Shown here in pieces: positions 25,100-32,449 of a DNA stretch of 64,000 nt; within the stretch, counting starts at the first letter, position 1, and each line of letters begins with the position of its first letter. The notes below the pieces were generated by a model. That model saw only the letters and a list, made by a program, of their open reading frames with translations, was not told the origin of the DNA and made no database searches. This stretch comes from Luteococcus sp048595755 (GTDB taxonomy: Bacteria; Actinomycetota; Actinomycetes; Propionibacteriales; Propionibacteriaceae), in NCBI RefSeq assembly GCF_048595755.1, contig NZ_CP184360.1:1488001-1552000 (forward strand), given 5' to 3'. Both the position numbers and the translations under genes were made by a program.

Positions 25100-25852
25100 C
25101 TACAGGGGGATGACGAGCCCCGTGTCGTCGATCTCGATGGGGGCGGTCAGTTCCACGTGGTCCACCCATGCTCGCCAGACGTGCATCGTGTACGGCAGAC
25201 GCAGGTCGTCGGCCCCCGGGACGGCGCTGTCGTAGAGCTGCGCGGCCTCGGTCAGCACCATCTGGCGCAGTTCCTCGTCCAGCGCGGCGACGGCTGGCTG
25301 GTTGCCCACCATGGCGAGCAGGGTGGGGCGATCGACCGTCTGCCAGACCCGGAAGCTGTGCTGCTCCACCTCGGGGAAGTACTTGCTGTCCACCAGGGCC
25401 TGCACCGACTCGTGGCCGTAGTCACCGCGCATGGCGTTCTCGTCCACCTGACGCAGCAGCTTCACCAACCGCTTCACCCACGGCACCGAGTCGTCGCGAA
25501 CCAGGTACGAGACGCTGGCCACGCCTCCGGGGCGCAGCACGCGAGCCATCTCGCTGAGGGCCCGGCCCGGCGCGAACCGGTGGAAGACCTGGTGGCAGGT
25601 CACCACCTCGAACTGGCACGGCTCGAAGGGCAGCGCCTCCGCCTCGGCCGCGACGGGGATCATCCGGCCGTCGTCGCGGTAGCGCTCCACGCGTCGAAGG
25701 TCCTTGTCCAACGCGAAGACGGTGTGCCCGCGCGAGGCCAGCAGCTGGGGAAGAGCCGCCCCGCCGCCCAGGTTGAGGACGCGGGCAGCCTGCGAGCCGA
25801 CCATCCAGTCGATGGCCTGGCCCGGGAACTGGCTGCGTCGGGAGGAGGGCAT
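25100..25852 (-). CDS. Class I SAM-dependent methyltransferase
   Basis: This 250-residue protein has methyltransferase_11-type motifs: motif I VLNLGGGAALPQLL, acidic post-I DKD, motif II region FEVVTCHQVFHRF and motif III RVLRPGGVASVSYL. The C-terminal half is specific to the family and carries no motif I recognise. The ATG at 25852 is seven bases after a TAGAGT box on the same strand, predicting a leaderless mRNA; the longer in-frame extension runs antisense through the tad genes and is not credible. The substrate is unknown. It is divergent from the tad operon. Confidence 0.88.
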   Translation of the reverse strand: MPSSRRSQFPGQAIDWMVGSQAARVLNLGGGAALPQLLASRGHTVFALDKDLRRVERYRDDGRMIPVAAEAEALPFEPCQFEVVTCHQVFHRFAPGRALSEMARVLRPGGVASVSYLVRDDSVPWVKRLVKLLRQVDENAMRGDYGHESVQALVDSKYFPEVEQHSFRVWQTVDRPTLLAMVGNQPAVAALDEELRQMVLTEAAQLYDSAVPGADDLRLPYTMHVWRAWVDHVELTAPIEIDDTGLVIPL

Positions 25853-25859
25853 GGATGCC

Positions 25860-25865
25860 ACTCTA
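25860..25865 (-). promoter_or_regulatory. -10 box of a leaderless promoter (methyltransferase)
   Basis: TAGAGT on the minus strand is followed by seven bases and the ATG at 25852. Confidence 0.6.
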
Positions 25866-25985
25866 TTCGCTGTGCAGCACGGATTCGCCCGCTGACCGGA
25901 CCGGCAGGTTTTCCACAGTTCAGGTTGTCCACAGCCTCGGTGCCGGCAGAGCCCGTGCCGGGGCGGGGTTGCACACACTCTGGTC

Positions 25986-27029
25986 ATGAACAGCGTTGTG
26001 ACGGCGCCACTGGTGGTGGCGAAGGACCCCAGGACCATCGAGTCGGTGCTGGCAGCCTGCGCCTCGGCAGGGGTGGAGCCCGAGGTGGTGCACGATCCGG
26101 TGCAGGTGCGGGCCACCTGGCGCACGGCGGCCTGCGTGGTGGTGGCCGTCGAGATGGCCGCCCGGGTCTGTGGCCTGGCCCTGGAGAGCAGACCGAGGGT
26201 CCACCTGGTCGGTTCGGACATGGCGGAGCTGGCCGCCTGGTCGGCCCTGCTGGAGGCCTCGATCCTGGTGCTGCCACAGCAGGATTCGGCCCTCACCCAG
26301 GTCTTGGCCCAGACCACGTCGGAGGGTGGGCAGGCCAGCGTGGTGTGGCTGGCGGGCGGCTCGGGTGGGCTGGGGGTGAGCACGTTGTGCTGTGCCCTCG
26401 CCCAGCAGGCGAGCCAACGCGGCCAGCGTGCGGCCGTCGTCGAGCTGGACCCCGACGGGGGTGGGCTCGACCTGCTCTTCGGGGCCGAGACGGCACCGGG
26501 CTGGCGCTGGGCAGATCTGCGCTCAGCGGTCGGGCACATCGAGCGACTGGACGGGAACCTGCCCAATGTCTCGGGCGTGGACATCGTCGCCCACGGGCGT
26601 CGGGCCGGTGGCGCCAACGGTGCAGGAGACGATCTGCCGGTCGATGCGGTGCGTTCGGTGCTCGCCTGCCTGGAACGCACCCATGACCTGGTGGTGGTCG
26701 ATTCCGGCGTCGGTGCCACCGCTGTGGACGGCTGGCCCGGGCAACGACAGCTGCTGGTGGTGGGCGGTGACGTCCGCTCGGTGATGGCGGCCCGTTCGCG
26801 TCGCCAACGGCTGGGTTGGCATGACCTCGAACTCGTGGTGCGCACTGGGCCGGGACGAGCACTGGACCCCCACCTGGTGGCCGAGGGCCTCGCGACGCCG
26901 ATGCTGGGCCGCATTGGCCACCACCGCAGTGTCATCCGCGACGCGGCACGCGGAGCACCCCCGGGCCGGGGGCGAGGCGGATATGCCCGCCAGGTCTCCG
27001 AGCTGGTGCAACAGGTGGTGGCGTCATGA
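25986..27029 (+). CDS. ssd: Ssd/CpaE-like MinD-family protein of the Tad locus
   Basis: This 347-residue protein has an N-terminal receiver-like region (about 1-105) and a C-terminal MinD/ParA-type domain. The deviant P-loop is AGGSGGLGVSTL, lacking both the signature and the catalytic lysine, as I recall for mycobacterial Ssd (Rv3660c). The Walker B-like strand is HDLVVVDSGVG. Homologues position Flp pilus machinery or affect septum placement. It is the first gene of an operon with tadA, tadB and tadC; its stop overlaps the tadA ATG. The loss of the lysines makes ATP hydrolysis doubtful. Confidence 0.85.
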   Translation: MNSVVTAPLVVAKDPRTIESVLAACASAGVEPEVVHDPVQVRATWRTAACVVVAVEMAARVCGLALESRPRVHLVGSDMAELAAWSALLEASILVLPQQDSALTQVLAQTTSEGGQASVVWLAGGSGGLGVSTLCCALAQQASQRGQRAAVVELDPDGGGLDLLFGAETAPGWRWADLRSAVGHIERLDGNLPNVSGVDIVAHGRRAGGANGAGDDLPVDAVRSVLACLERTHDLVVVDSGVGATAVDGWPGQRQLLVVGGDVRSVMAARSRRQRLGWHDLELVVRTGPGRALDPHLVAEGLATPMLGRIGHHRSVIRDAARGAPPGRGRGGYARQVSELVQQVVAS

Positions 27030-28171
27030 CCGCCCAGGAGGAGCTGGAGCTGGTGCGGATGCGGCTGGCCTCCTTGGGGCGTGCCTACCAACCGGCCGAC
27101 GTGGCCCAGGCGCTGCGTGGCTTGGGGCTCGTCGTCTCCGATGCCCGGGTGATGCAGACCCTGGAGGCGTTGCGGCGCACCAGCGTGGGCGCGGGCCCAC
27201 TGGAGCATCTGCTGCACGAACCGGGCGTCACCGACGTGTTGGTGAATGGCGCCCAGCAGGTCTACGTCGATCGTGGTCATGGCTTGGAGCGGGCCGAGGT
27301 GACCTTCACCGATGACCAGGAGGTGCGTCGGCTGGCGGTGAGGATGGCGGCCTCGGTGGGCAGGAGGCTGGACGAGGCGAGCCCGTGCGTGGATGCCAGG
27401 CTCGCCGACGGCACCCGGGTGCACGCCGTGCTGGGCGGCATCGCAGACCCCGGCACCTGCCTGTCGCTGCGGGTGCCCTCGCGCGTCTCGCTGCCCCTGG
27501 AGGAGTGGGTGGCCAACGGATCGATGGGGCAGGACTGTGCAGACCTGCTGCGTCGCATGGTGCAGCGTCGCATCGCCTTTCTCGTCTCCGGCGGAACCGG
27601 CTCGGGCAAGACCACGCTGCTGGCCTCACTGCTGTCGCTGGTGCCCCATGACGAGCGATTGCTGGTGGTGGAGGATTCCCGGGAGCTGGCGCCCGACCAC
27701 CCTCACTGTGTGCGTCTGGAGGCCCGGCAGGCCAATGCCGAGGGAGTGGGCGCGGTGGGGCTGACCCACCTGGTGCGTCAGGCGCTGCGCATGCGTCCTG
27801 ATCGGCTGGTGGTGGGTGAGGTGCGTGGTGCCGAGCTGTGTGACCTGCTCACCGCGCTGAACACCGGCCATGAGGGAGGCTGCGGCACCGTGCACGCCAA
27901 CTCGGCCAGCGATGTCCCTGCCCGACTCGAGGCGCTGGCGGCGCTGGGCGGGATGGGGCGTGAGGCCTGCCACGCCCAGGCCGCTTCCGCGCTGCGGTTG
28001 GTGGTGCACGTGCGACGAGGTGGTGACGGGCGGCGGATGGTGTCCCAGATCGGCGTGCTTCGTCGTCGTGCAGATCGCGATGTGGAGGTGGTGGACGGGG
28101 TGGGTTTCGTGCACGGGCAGACCGCCGTGCCCGGACCGGCCTGGGACCAGTTGCAGGAGCTCTTGGCATGA
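27026..28171 (+). CDS. tadA: TadA/CpaF-type secretion ATPase
   Basis: This 381-residue hexameric ATPase drives Flp pilus assembly at the inner membrane face. Residues 189-196 form the Walker A GGTGSGKT. An Asp box follows (LLVVEDSRELAPDH), then the His box region RMRPDRLVVGEVRGAELCDLL (Walker B) and NTGHEGGCGTVHANS. The N-terminal domain is shorter than in Gram-negative CpaF. It is coupled to ssd and tadB by ATGA overlaps, so the operon is tightly translated together. Confidence 0.95.
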   Translation: MTAQEELELVRMRLASLGRAYQPADVAQALRGLGLVVSDARVMQTLEALRRTSVGAGPLEHLLHEPGVTDVLVNGAQQVYVDRGHGLERAEVTFTDDQEVRRLAVRMAASVGRRLDEASPCVDARLADGTRVHAVLGGIADPGTCLSLRVPSRVSLPLEEWVANGSMGQDCADLLRRMVQRRIAFLVSGGTGSGKTTLLASLLSLVPHDERLLVVEDSRELAPDHPHCVRLEARQANAEGVGAVGLTHLVRQALRMRPDRLVVGEVRGAELCDLLTALNTGHEGGCGTVHANSASDVPARLEALAALGGMGREACHAQAASALRLVVHVRRGGDGRRMVSQIGVLRRRADRDVEVVDGVGFVHGQTAVPGPAWDQLQELLA

Positions 28172-28962
28172 GTGGTGCCTCGGTGATGGCGGCCTTGCTG
28201 TGGGGGCTTGCGGTCTGGGGATGGATGGGCCCTCGCCCCGTTCTGCAGGAGGCGGCTCGAGCCCGACGTCAGGTGGAGCTCGCCTGGCCGGGAATCATCG
28301 CAGCGGTCGGGCTGGTGCTCGTGGGGGCGGTCTGGCTGGACGGTCTGCGTGGCTTCTGCTGGGCGGGAACGCTGTTGGCGGTGGTCGGGACCGTCGGATG
28401 GTTGGTCTGGCAAGAGGTGCGCGCCCGTCGCAGGCAGGGGGCGCAGGCCGACGTGGCACGAGCCATGCGGGTGCTCAGCGGACAGTTGCGCATTGGGGCG
28501 GTCCCCGCGCGGGCCCTGGCCCGAGCCGCGGAACAGAGCCCGGCCCTGGAACACGCCGCGGCGACGTTGACCATCGGTGGCGACGTGACCCGAGCCTTGC
28601 GCACCGCCGCCGAGGTGGACGGACGGGAGGGCTTGCTGTCGCTGGCCCGCGGCTGGGAATTGTGCGAGCGCACCGGCGCTCCGATCGCGGCCCTGGCGGT
28701 GCAGGTGAGTGAACAGACCAGGGCGCAGCGCGCCGCCTCGCAGCTGGTGGCATCGGAACTGGCCGGCCCCCGGGCAACGGCGCGACTGTTGGCGCTGCTT
28801 CCGTTGTTGGGGATCCTGCTGGGACGCATCGCCGGAGGTGATCCGGTGAGCTTCCTGTTGGGCACCGCCATGGGACAGCTGTGTCTGCTGGCCGGCGTGG
28901 TCCTGGCCTGCATCGGAGTGCTGGCCACCGAACACATGGCCGCTGCCGCCGAGAGGATTTGA
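28168..28962 (+). CDS. tadB: TadB-like type II/IV secretion F-domain protein
   Basis: This 264-residue membrane protein is an inner-membrane platform component of the Flp pilus. Two N-terminal transmembrane segments precede the T2SSF domain (RAMRVLSGQLRIGAVPARALARAAEQ, about 95-195), and two C-terminal segments follow. The family helical-bundle motif G-x-P-x-A appears as IGAVPARA. The ATG overlaps the tadA stop (ATGA). Assignment as TadB rests on order before TadC. Confidence 0.87.
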   Translation: MSGASVMAALLWGLAVWGWMGPRPVLQEAARARRQVELAWPGIIAAVGLVLVGAVWLDGLRGFCWAGTLLAVVGTVGWLVWQEVRARRRQGAQADVARAMRVLSGQLRIGAVPARALARAAEQSPALEHAAATLTIGGDVTRALRTAAEVDGREGLLSLARGWELCERTGAPIAALAVQVSEQTRAQRAASQLVASELAGPRATARLLALLPLLGILLGRIAGGDPVSFLLGTAMGQLCLLAGVVLACIGVLATEHMAAAAERI

Positions 28963-28963
28963 G

Positions 28964-29698
28964 ATGGCGTGGTGGGCAAGCCTGATGTGCGGCCTTGCGG
29001 TGTGGCTGTGGTGCCAACCCGCACCAGTGACCTTGCGGCCACCCGGACGGAGCGGCGCTCCCGGGTGGTTGGCCTCCCGGCCAGGGGCGCCGCCCGTGCA
29101 GCTACGACTGGTCGGAGGAAGCACCGCCGGCCTGCTGGTGGGCGTCCTGCTCCCCGGGCCGCTCTTGGCGCGACTGGCCTTGGCCGTGGCTGTGGGAAGC
29201 ATGGTGTTCGTCGGGCTGGGGCAGGTGGTGAGCACTGCCGAGGGCCGTGACCAGGCACGCAGCGTGCAGCAGTTGCCCGAGGTGCTCGACCTGATGGCCT
29301 CGGCCCTGGACGCCGGACTGCCGCTGCGAGGAGCGGCCGCAGAGGCCGCGCGAATCGGGCCTCAGCCCGCCAGTGCCGCCGTGGCGAAGGTGACATCCCA
29401 GGTGGGCATCGGGATCGACGAGGCCCAGGCCTGGTTGGCTCTGGCCGAGGATCCGGTCTGGGGCGAGGTGGCCCACGATCTGGCCAGTAGCGCCGCCACC
29501 GGGGCGGCGGCTGCCCAGGTGCTGCGGGGACACGCCGATGACGCCCGGGCGCGGCGTCAGGAAGCGGTGGTGAAACGTGCCCGCACGGTGGGGGTGCGTT
29601 CGGTGCTGCCGCTGATGGCCTGCTTCCTGCCGGCCTTCCTGCTGACCGGGGTGGTGCCGATCATTGCCGGCCTGGTGCAGCAGTTCACCCTGCGCTGA
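28964..29698 (+). CDS. tadC: TadC-like type II/IV secretion F-domain protein
   Basis: This 244-residue partner of TadB has N-terminal hydrophobic helices, the T2SSF domain with LPEVLDLMASALDAGLPLRGAAAEAA (about 105-130) and VGVRSVLPLMACFLPAFLLTGVVPIIAG at the end, a strongly conserved TadC-type C-terminal helix. TadB and TadC together form the membrane base turned by TadA. Its ATG is one base after the tadB stop. A 495-base gap with short repeats separates it from the pilin gene. Confidence 0.87.
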   Translation: MAWWASLMCGLAVWLWCQPAPVTLRPPGRSGAPGWLASRPGAPPVQLRLVGGSTAGLLVGVLLPGPLLARLALAVAVGSMVFVGLGQVVSTAEGRDQARSVQQLPEVLDLMASALDAGLPLRGAAAEAARIGPQPASAAVAKVTSQVGIGIDEAQAWLALAEDPVWGEVAHDLASSAATGAAAAQVLRGHADDARARRQEAVVKRARTVGVRSVLPLMACFLPAFLLTGVVPIIAGLVQQFTLR

Positions 29699-30193
29699 GC
29701 AGGGGTGCTGCCGCCACAGCGCTCCAGACCCAGCGGGGTCAGTCTGGGCGCCCTCGCCCCGGTATGGGTGTCACCGCCCCGGTATGGGTGTCACCGCCCC
29801 GGTCTGTGCGGCACCGGGGCATGTTGGCATGCCCTGAGACCGTCAAGCCTGCTTGTCCCCTGCGCCCACCCGTCCTGAGGCCCATCTGCCTTGGCGCACC
29901 TGGCTTGATGCCCGGCCTGTCCGTGGGTCCTCCTTCCTTGGCGCATCCCCGTCCTCCGTGCACGCCCGTCTTGGCAACCACTGGGCGCGGTGTCGTCGGG
30001 CGCGGTGTGGTCACTTCCGGGCGTCCTCGGGCTCGGTCGCGTCGGGTTCGAGCGCCGGAGTGGTTGTCCACAGGTCGCGGTTGCCGAGGAGTTGCCCACA
30101 GCCCCGCACGAGGGTGAAGGCGACGGAGGGCCGGTGAACACAATCCCTCGGTGAACCCGGCGAGTGCCGGGCCACCCGATGAAAGGACCAAAG
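29699..30193. other. Gene-free gap inside the tad locus
   Basis: No credible gene is present. The left part has tandem 20-base repeats (29756-29815); the right part has two DnaA-box-like 9-mers (TTGTCCACA at 30064, TTGCCCACA at 30092). The minus-strand and plus-strand reading frames here have atypical composition and no ribosome binding sites. The pilin promoter should lie in the right part but no clear -35/-10 pair is visible. Confidence 0.55.
29756..29815 (+). repeat. 20-bp tandem repeat
   Basis: CCCCGGTATGGGTGTCACCG occurs twice head to tail, then a third diverged copy (CCCCGGTCTGTGCGGCACCG). Confidence 0.75.
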
Positions 30194-30496
30194 ATGTCCC
30201 AGTCCACCATGACCCTTCCCACCTCGACCTGCGCGCTGCAGGCCACGACGTGCTCCCCAGAGGCCGAGCCGGTGTCTCGGGCCGCCGGTGCCGTGTCCTC
30301 CGACGGACGGCGGGCAGCCGTGCGTCGAGCCTGCCAGCGCGGCATGGTCACCGCCGAGTATGCGGTGGGGATCCTCGCCGCATGTGCCCTGGCCGTGACC
30401 TTGATGAAGGTCTTCAACGACAAGGAGTTCTTCGGGGTCCTGCTCAAGCAGATCACCGCCCTGATCGGCCAGCTCAGCGCCCAGATCCCGGGCTGA
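30194..30496 (+). CDS. DUF4244 Flp-type prepilin with long leader
   Basis: This 100-residue protein is the likely pilus subunit. The prepilin site is RG-MVTAEYAVG: cleavage after Gly50 leaves Met51 as mature N-terminus, with the conserved Glu55-Tyr56, followed by a hydrophobic helix (GILAACALAVTLMKV). The mature protein would be only about 50 residues. The leader of 50 residues is far longer than the 5-25 usual for type IVb prepilins and holds two Cys. The ATG at 30194 follows AAAGGA. No TadV-type prepilin peptidase lies in the window. Confidence 0.85.
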   Translation: MSQSTMTLPTSTCALQATTCSPEAEPVSRAAGAVSSDGRRAAVRRACQRGMVTAEYAVGILAACALAVTLMKVFNDKEFFGVLLKQITALIGQLSAQIPG

Positions 30497-30553
30497 GCAG
30501 GCATCGCGTGGGGCGGTTCGTGTGGGGGTGGACCGCCCCACTGCCTGGGCCCA

Positions 30554-30582
30554 GGTCAGGTCACGGAGTCAGGTCACGGAGT
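30554..30582 (+). repeat. Tandem 14-bp repeat before tadE
   Basis: GTCAGGTCACGGAG occurs twice in tandem in the spacer between the pilin gene and tadE, ending just before the ribosome binding site. Confidence 0.6.
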
Positions 30583-30594
30583 AGGAGGGGAGAG

Positions 30595-30948
30595 ATGGTG
30601 CAACCGAGGCAAGGGCAGCGCGGCATGGTGACAGCGGAGCTGGCGGTGGGGCTGGTGACGGCAGCCATGGCGCTGGTGATCGCCTGTTGGGTGGTGAACC
30701 TGGTGGTGGTGCAGACCACCTGCGGTGACGTGGCAGCCCAGATGGCCCGCCAACTGGCTCGTGACGACGACAAGGCCGCCGCCCAGGCGCGCCAACGTGC
30801 GCCCGAGGGGGCCCGGGTGACGATCGAGAAGGGCTCGTCCACGGTCACGGTGACCGTCGCGGTCGAGCAGCGGCTGGGCGAGTTGGGGCCGGTCCAGGTG
30901 CAGGGACGAGCCGTCGCCGATCTGGAGGAAGGAGACCGCGGTGCGTGA
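30595..30948 (+). CDS. TadE-like pseudopilin
   Basis: This 117-residue membrane-anchored protein starts with the basic leader MVQPRQGQRG and the prepilin-type site G10-MVTAELAVGL (Glu15 conserved), then a transmembrane helix (VTAAMALVIACWVVNLVVV). The outside domain has an exposed Cys (TTCGDVAAQM) and a beta-rich end. The leader has the same G-MVTAE heptad as the pilin, so both should be cut by one peptidase. GGAGGGGAGAG precedes the ATG at 30595. It likely acts as a minor pilin or initiator. Confidence 0.85.
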   Translation: MVQPRQGQRGMVTAELAVGLVTAAMALVIACWVVNLVVVQTTCGDVAAQMARQLARDDDKAAAQARQRAPEGARVTIEKGSSTVTVTVAVEQRLGELGPVQVQGRAVADLEEGDRGA

Positions 30949-31303
30949 CCAACGCGGTGCGGCGACGGCGCTGGTGGGAGCCCTGATCCTGGCGATCTGC
31001 ATGGCGATGCTGGCTGCGGCCTGGCTGGTGGGATGGATCGGTTCGCTGCATCGGGCCCGGGCGGCGGCAGACCTGTCGGCACTGGCGGCGGCACAGAGCT
31101 TCCAGCGGGGAGGCGACGCCTGCCAGGCAGGACGGCAGGCCGCCCGTCGCAATGGGGGAGAGCTGCTCACCTGCCGCACCGAGGGGCACCCCGAGCAGTT
31201 CCGCGTCAGTGTCGTGGTGCGTAGCCCGCTGAGGCCCGCCATCACCGGCGGGCCGCGCTGGGCCAAGGGAACAGCCATCGCCGGGAATCTGGACGTCAGC
31301 TGA
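30941..31303 (+). CDS. TadG/TadE-like minor pilus protein (Rv3654c type)
   Basis: This 120-residue protein has a short RG-AATALVGALILAI N-terminus without the pilin Glu, one transmembrane helix, and then HRARAAADLSALAAAQ, the hallmark of Flp TadG-like proteins, with two Cys in the exterior part (GGDACQAG, LLTCRTEG). The GTG at 30941 follows GGAGGAAGGAG and overlaps the tadE stop. It closes the tad operon. In mycobacteria the equivalent is Rv3654c. Confidence 0.85.
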   Translation: MRDQRGAATALVGALILAICMAMLAAAWLVGWIGSLHRARAAADLSALAAAQSFQRGGDACQAGRQAARRNGGELLTCRTEGHPEQFRVSVVVRSPLRPAITGGPRWAKGTAIAGNLDVS

Positions 31304-31412
31304 GTGCCGGGACGGCTGACCGCACTTGTGGAAGGCTCGAAACCGCCACAACAGACCCCGATGCCGTTACCGTGGCTTCGTTGAAGGTTGGAGCGAGTCG
31401 GGGGAAACGCGC

Positions 31413-32372
31413 GTGCATCGTATTTCGGACATCCATGGCCTGTACCACCTGGACCTGGCGCACAGCGCCCTGGGATTCGCGGTACGCCACGCCGGGCTGA
31501 GCAAGGTTCGTGGCACCTTCGACCAGTTCCAGGGGTATGCCCTCATCGATTGCGCCCACGTCGAGAACTCGGCCCTGATGGTGAGCATCAGCACCTCGAG
31601 CATCAACACCTTCTCGGCCGAGCGTGACTACCACCTGCGCAACAACGACTTCTTCGACGTCGCCAGGTATCCCGCCATCACCTATGTGGCCACCGAGTTC
31701 GCCATCGTGGACGACAGCCACGTGCAGATCACCGGTGACCTGACGATCAAGGACGTCACCAAGCAGCTGACGCTCGTCTTCGAATGGACCGGCAGCTCCA
31801 CCGACCCGTTCGGCAACGAACGCATTGGCTTCGAGGCCCACGCCCGGATCAAGCGTTCCGACTACGGGCTCACCTACAACGCCGCCCTGGAGACGGGGGG
31901 ATGGCTGATCGGTGACGACATCGACCTGGAGATCGAGGCCTCGGCGGTGCGGCAGGGCGGCACCACCGCCCGCCGCGGTGTCGCGAATTACCAGGACCTC
32001 CCGGACCACGCAGCGGACGAGGGCACCGAGCTGGTGGTGGTGGCCAGCAGCCAGGGGATGCGACGCGCCATCGTCGACGATGAGGATCTGTCGCCGGCCC
32101 CGTCAGTGCCCGGCGGCCACGCCCTCACCGCTGACGAGCAGCGCAGTGAACCGCCTGCCCGGGGTTGTGAACCCGTCATCGCGGCGGCGCGGCCCGCCTC
32201 GAAGAGGCATGCGTCGTCCTCGGACCGTCCCACGCAGTTCGAGACCCCTGATCAGCCTGACCAGTGCGCGCATCCGGAGTCATCCGCGCAGCCTGAGACA
32301 TCCGCGCAGCCGGGCAAGGAAGCCCGCTCAGGCTTGGGCACTTTGCTGCGGCGTCTCACACAGCGCGACTGA
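31413..32372 (+). CDS. YceI-family lipid-binding protein with disordered tail
   Basis: Residues 1-185 of this 319-residue protein form a YceI lipocalin-like beta barrel (LDLAHSALGFAVRHAGLSKVRGTF, RDYHLRNNDFFDVARYPAITYVAT, GDLTIKDVTKQLTLVFEW) that binds isoprenoid or other lipids. There is no signal peptide, so it is cytoplasmic. Residues from about 190 form an unusual low-complexity extension, partly Pro/Glu/Ser/Gln repeats (PETSAQPG), ending in a basic amphipathic segment (LGTLLRRLTQRD). The GTG at 31413 is chosen by the GGGGGAAA site and family start. Function of the tail is unknown. Confidence 0.88.
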   Translation: MHRISDIHGLYHLDLAHSALGFAVRHAGLSKVRGTFDQFQGYALIDCAHVENSALMVSISTSSINTFSAERDYHLRNNDFFDVARYPAITYVATEFAIVDDSHVQITGDLTIKDVTKQLTLVFEWTGSSTDPFGNERIGFEAHARIKRSDYGLTYNAALETGGWLIGDDIDLEIEASAVRQGGTTARRGVANYQDLPDHAADEGTELVVVASSQGMRRAIVDDEDLSPAPSVPGGHALTADEQRSEPPARGCEPVIAAARPASKRHASSSDRPTQFETPDQPDQCAHPESSAQPETSAQPGKEARSGLGTLLRRLTQRD

Positions 32373-32437
32373 CGCCGTCCTCGCTGGTGACCGTCGAAGA
32401 CGGGCCGTGGTGGCCCGAAACTGTCAGAGGCGGTCCC

Positions 32438-32443
32438 TAGGGT
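32438..32443 (+). promoter_or_regulatory. -10 box of a leaderless promoter (AAA ATPase)
   Basis: TAGGGT is followed by six bases and the ATG at 32450. Confidence 0.6.
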
Positions 32444-32449
32444 CGAGTC

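Noticed and set aside
25909..25933. Replication origin
   Set aside because: Only two DnaA-box-like 9-mers are present, with no AT-rich unwinding region and no dnaA/dnaN nearby.
25853..27424. N-terminal extension of the methyltransferase across ssd and tadA
   Set aside because: It is antisense to two well-supported genes, and a leaderless start with TAGAGT lies at 25852.
29739..30541. Overlapping open frames in the tad gap
   Set aside because: They are Pro/Arg/Gly-rich, lack ribosome binding sites and overlap repeats and the pilin gene in other frames.
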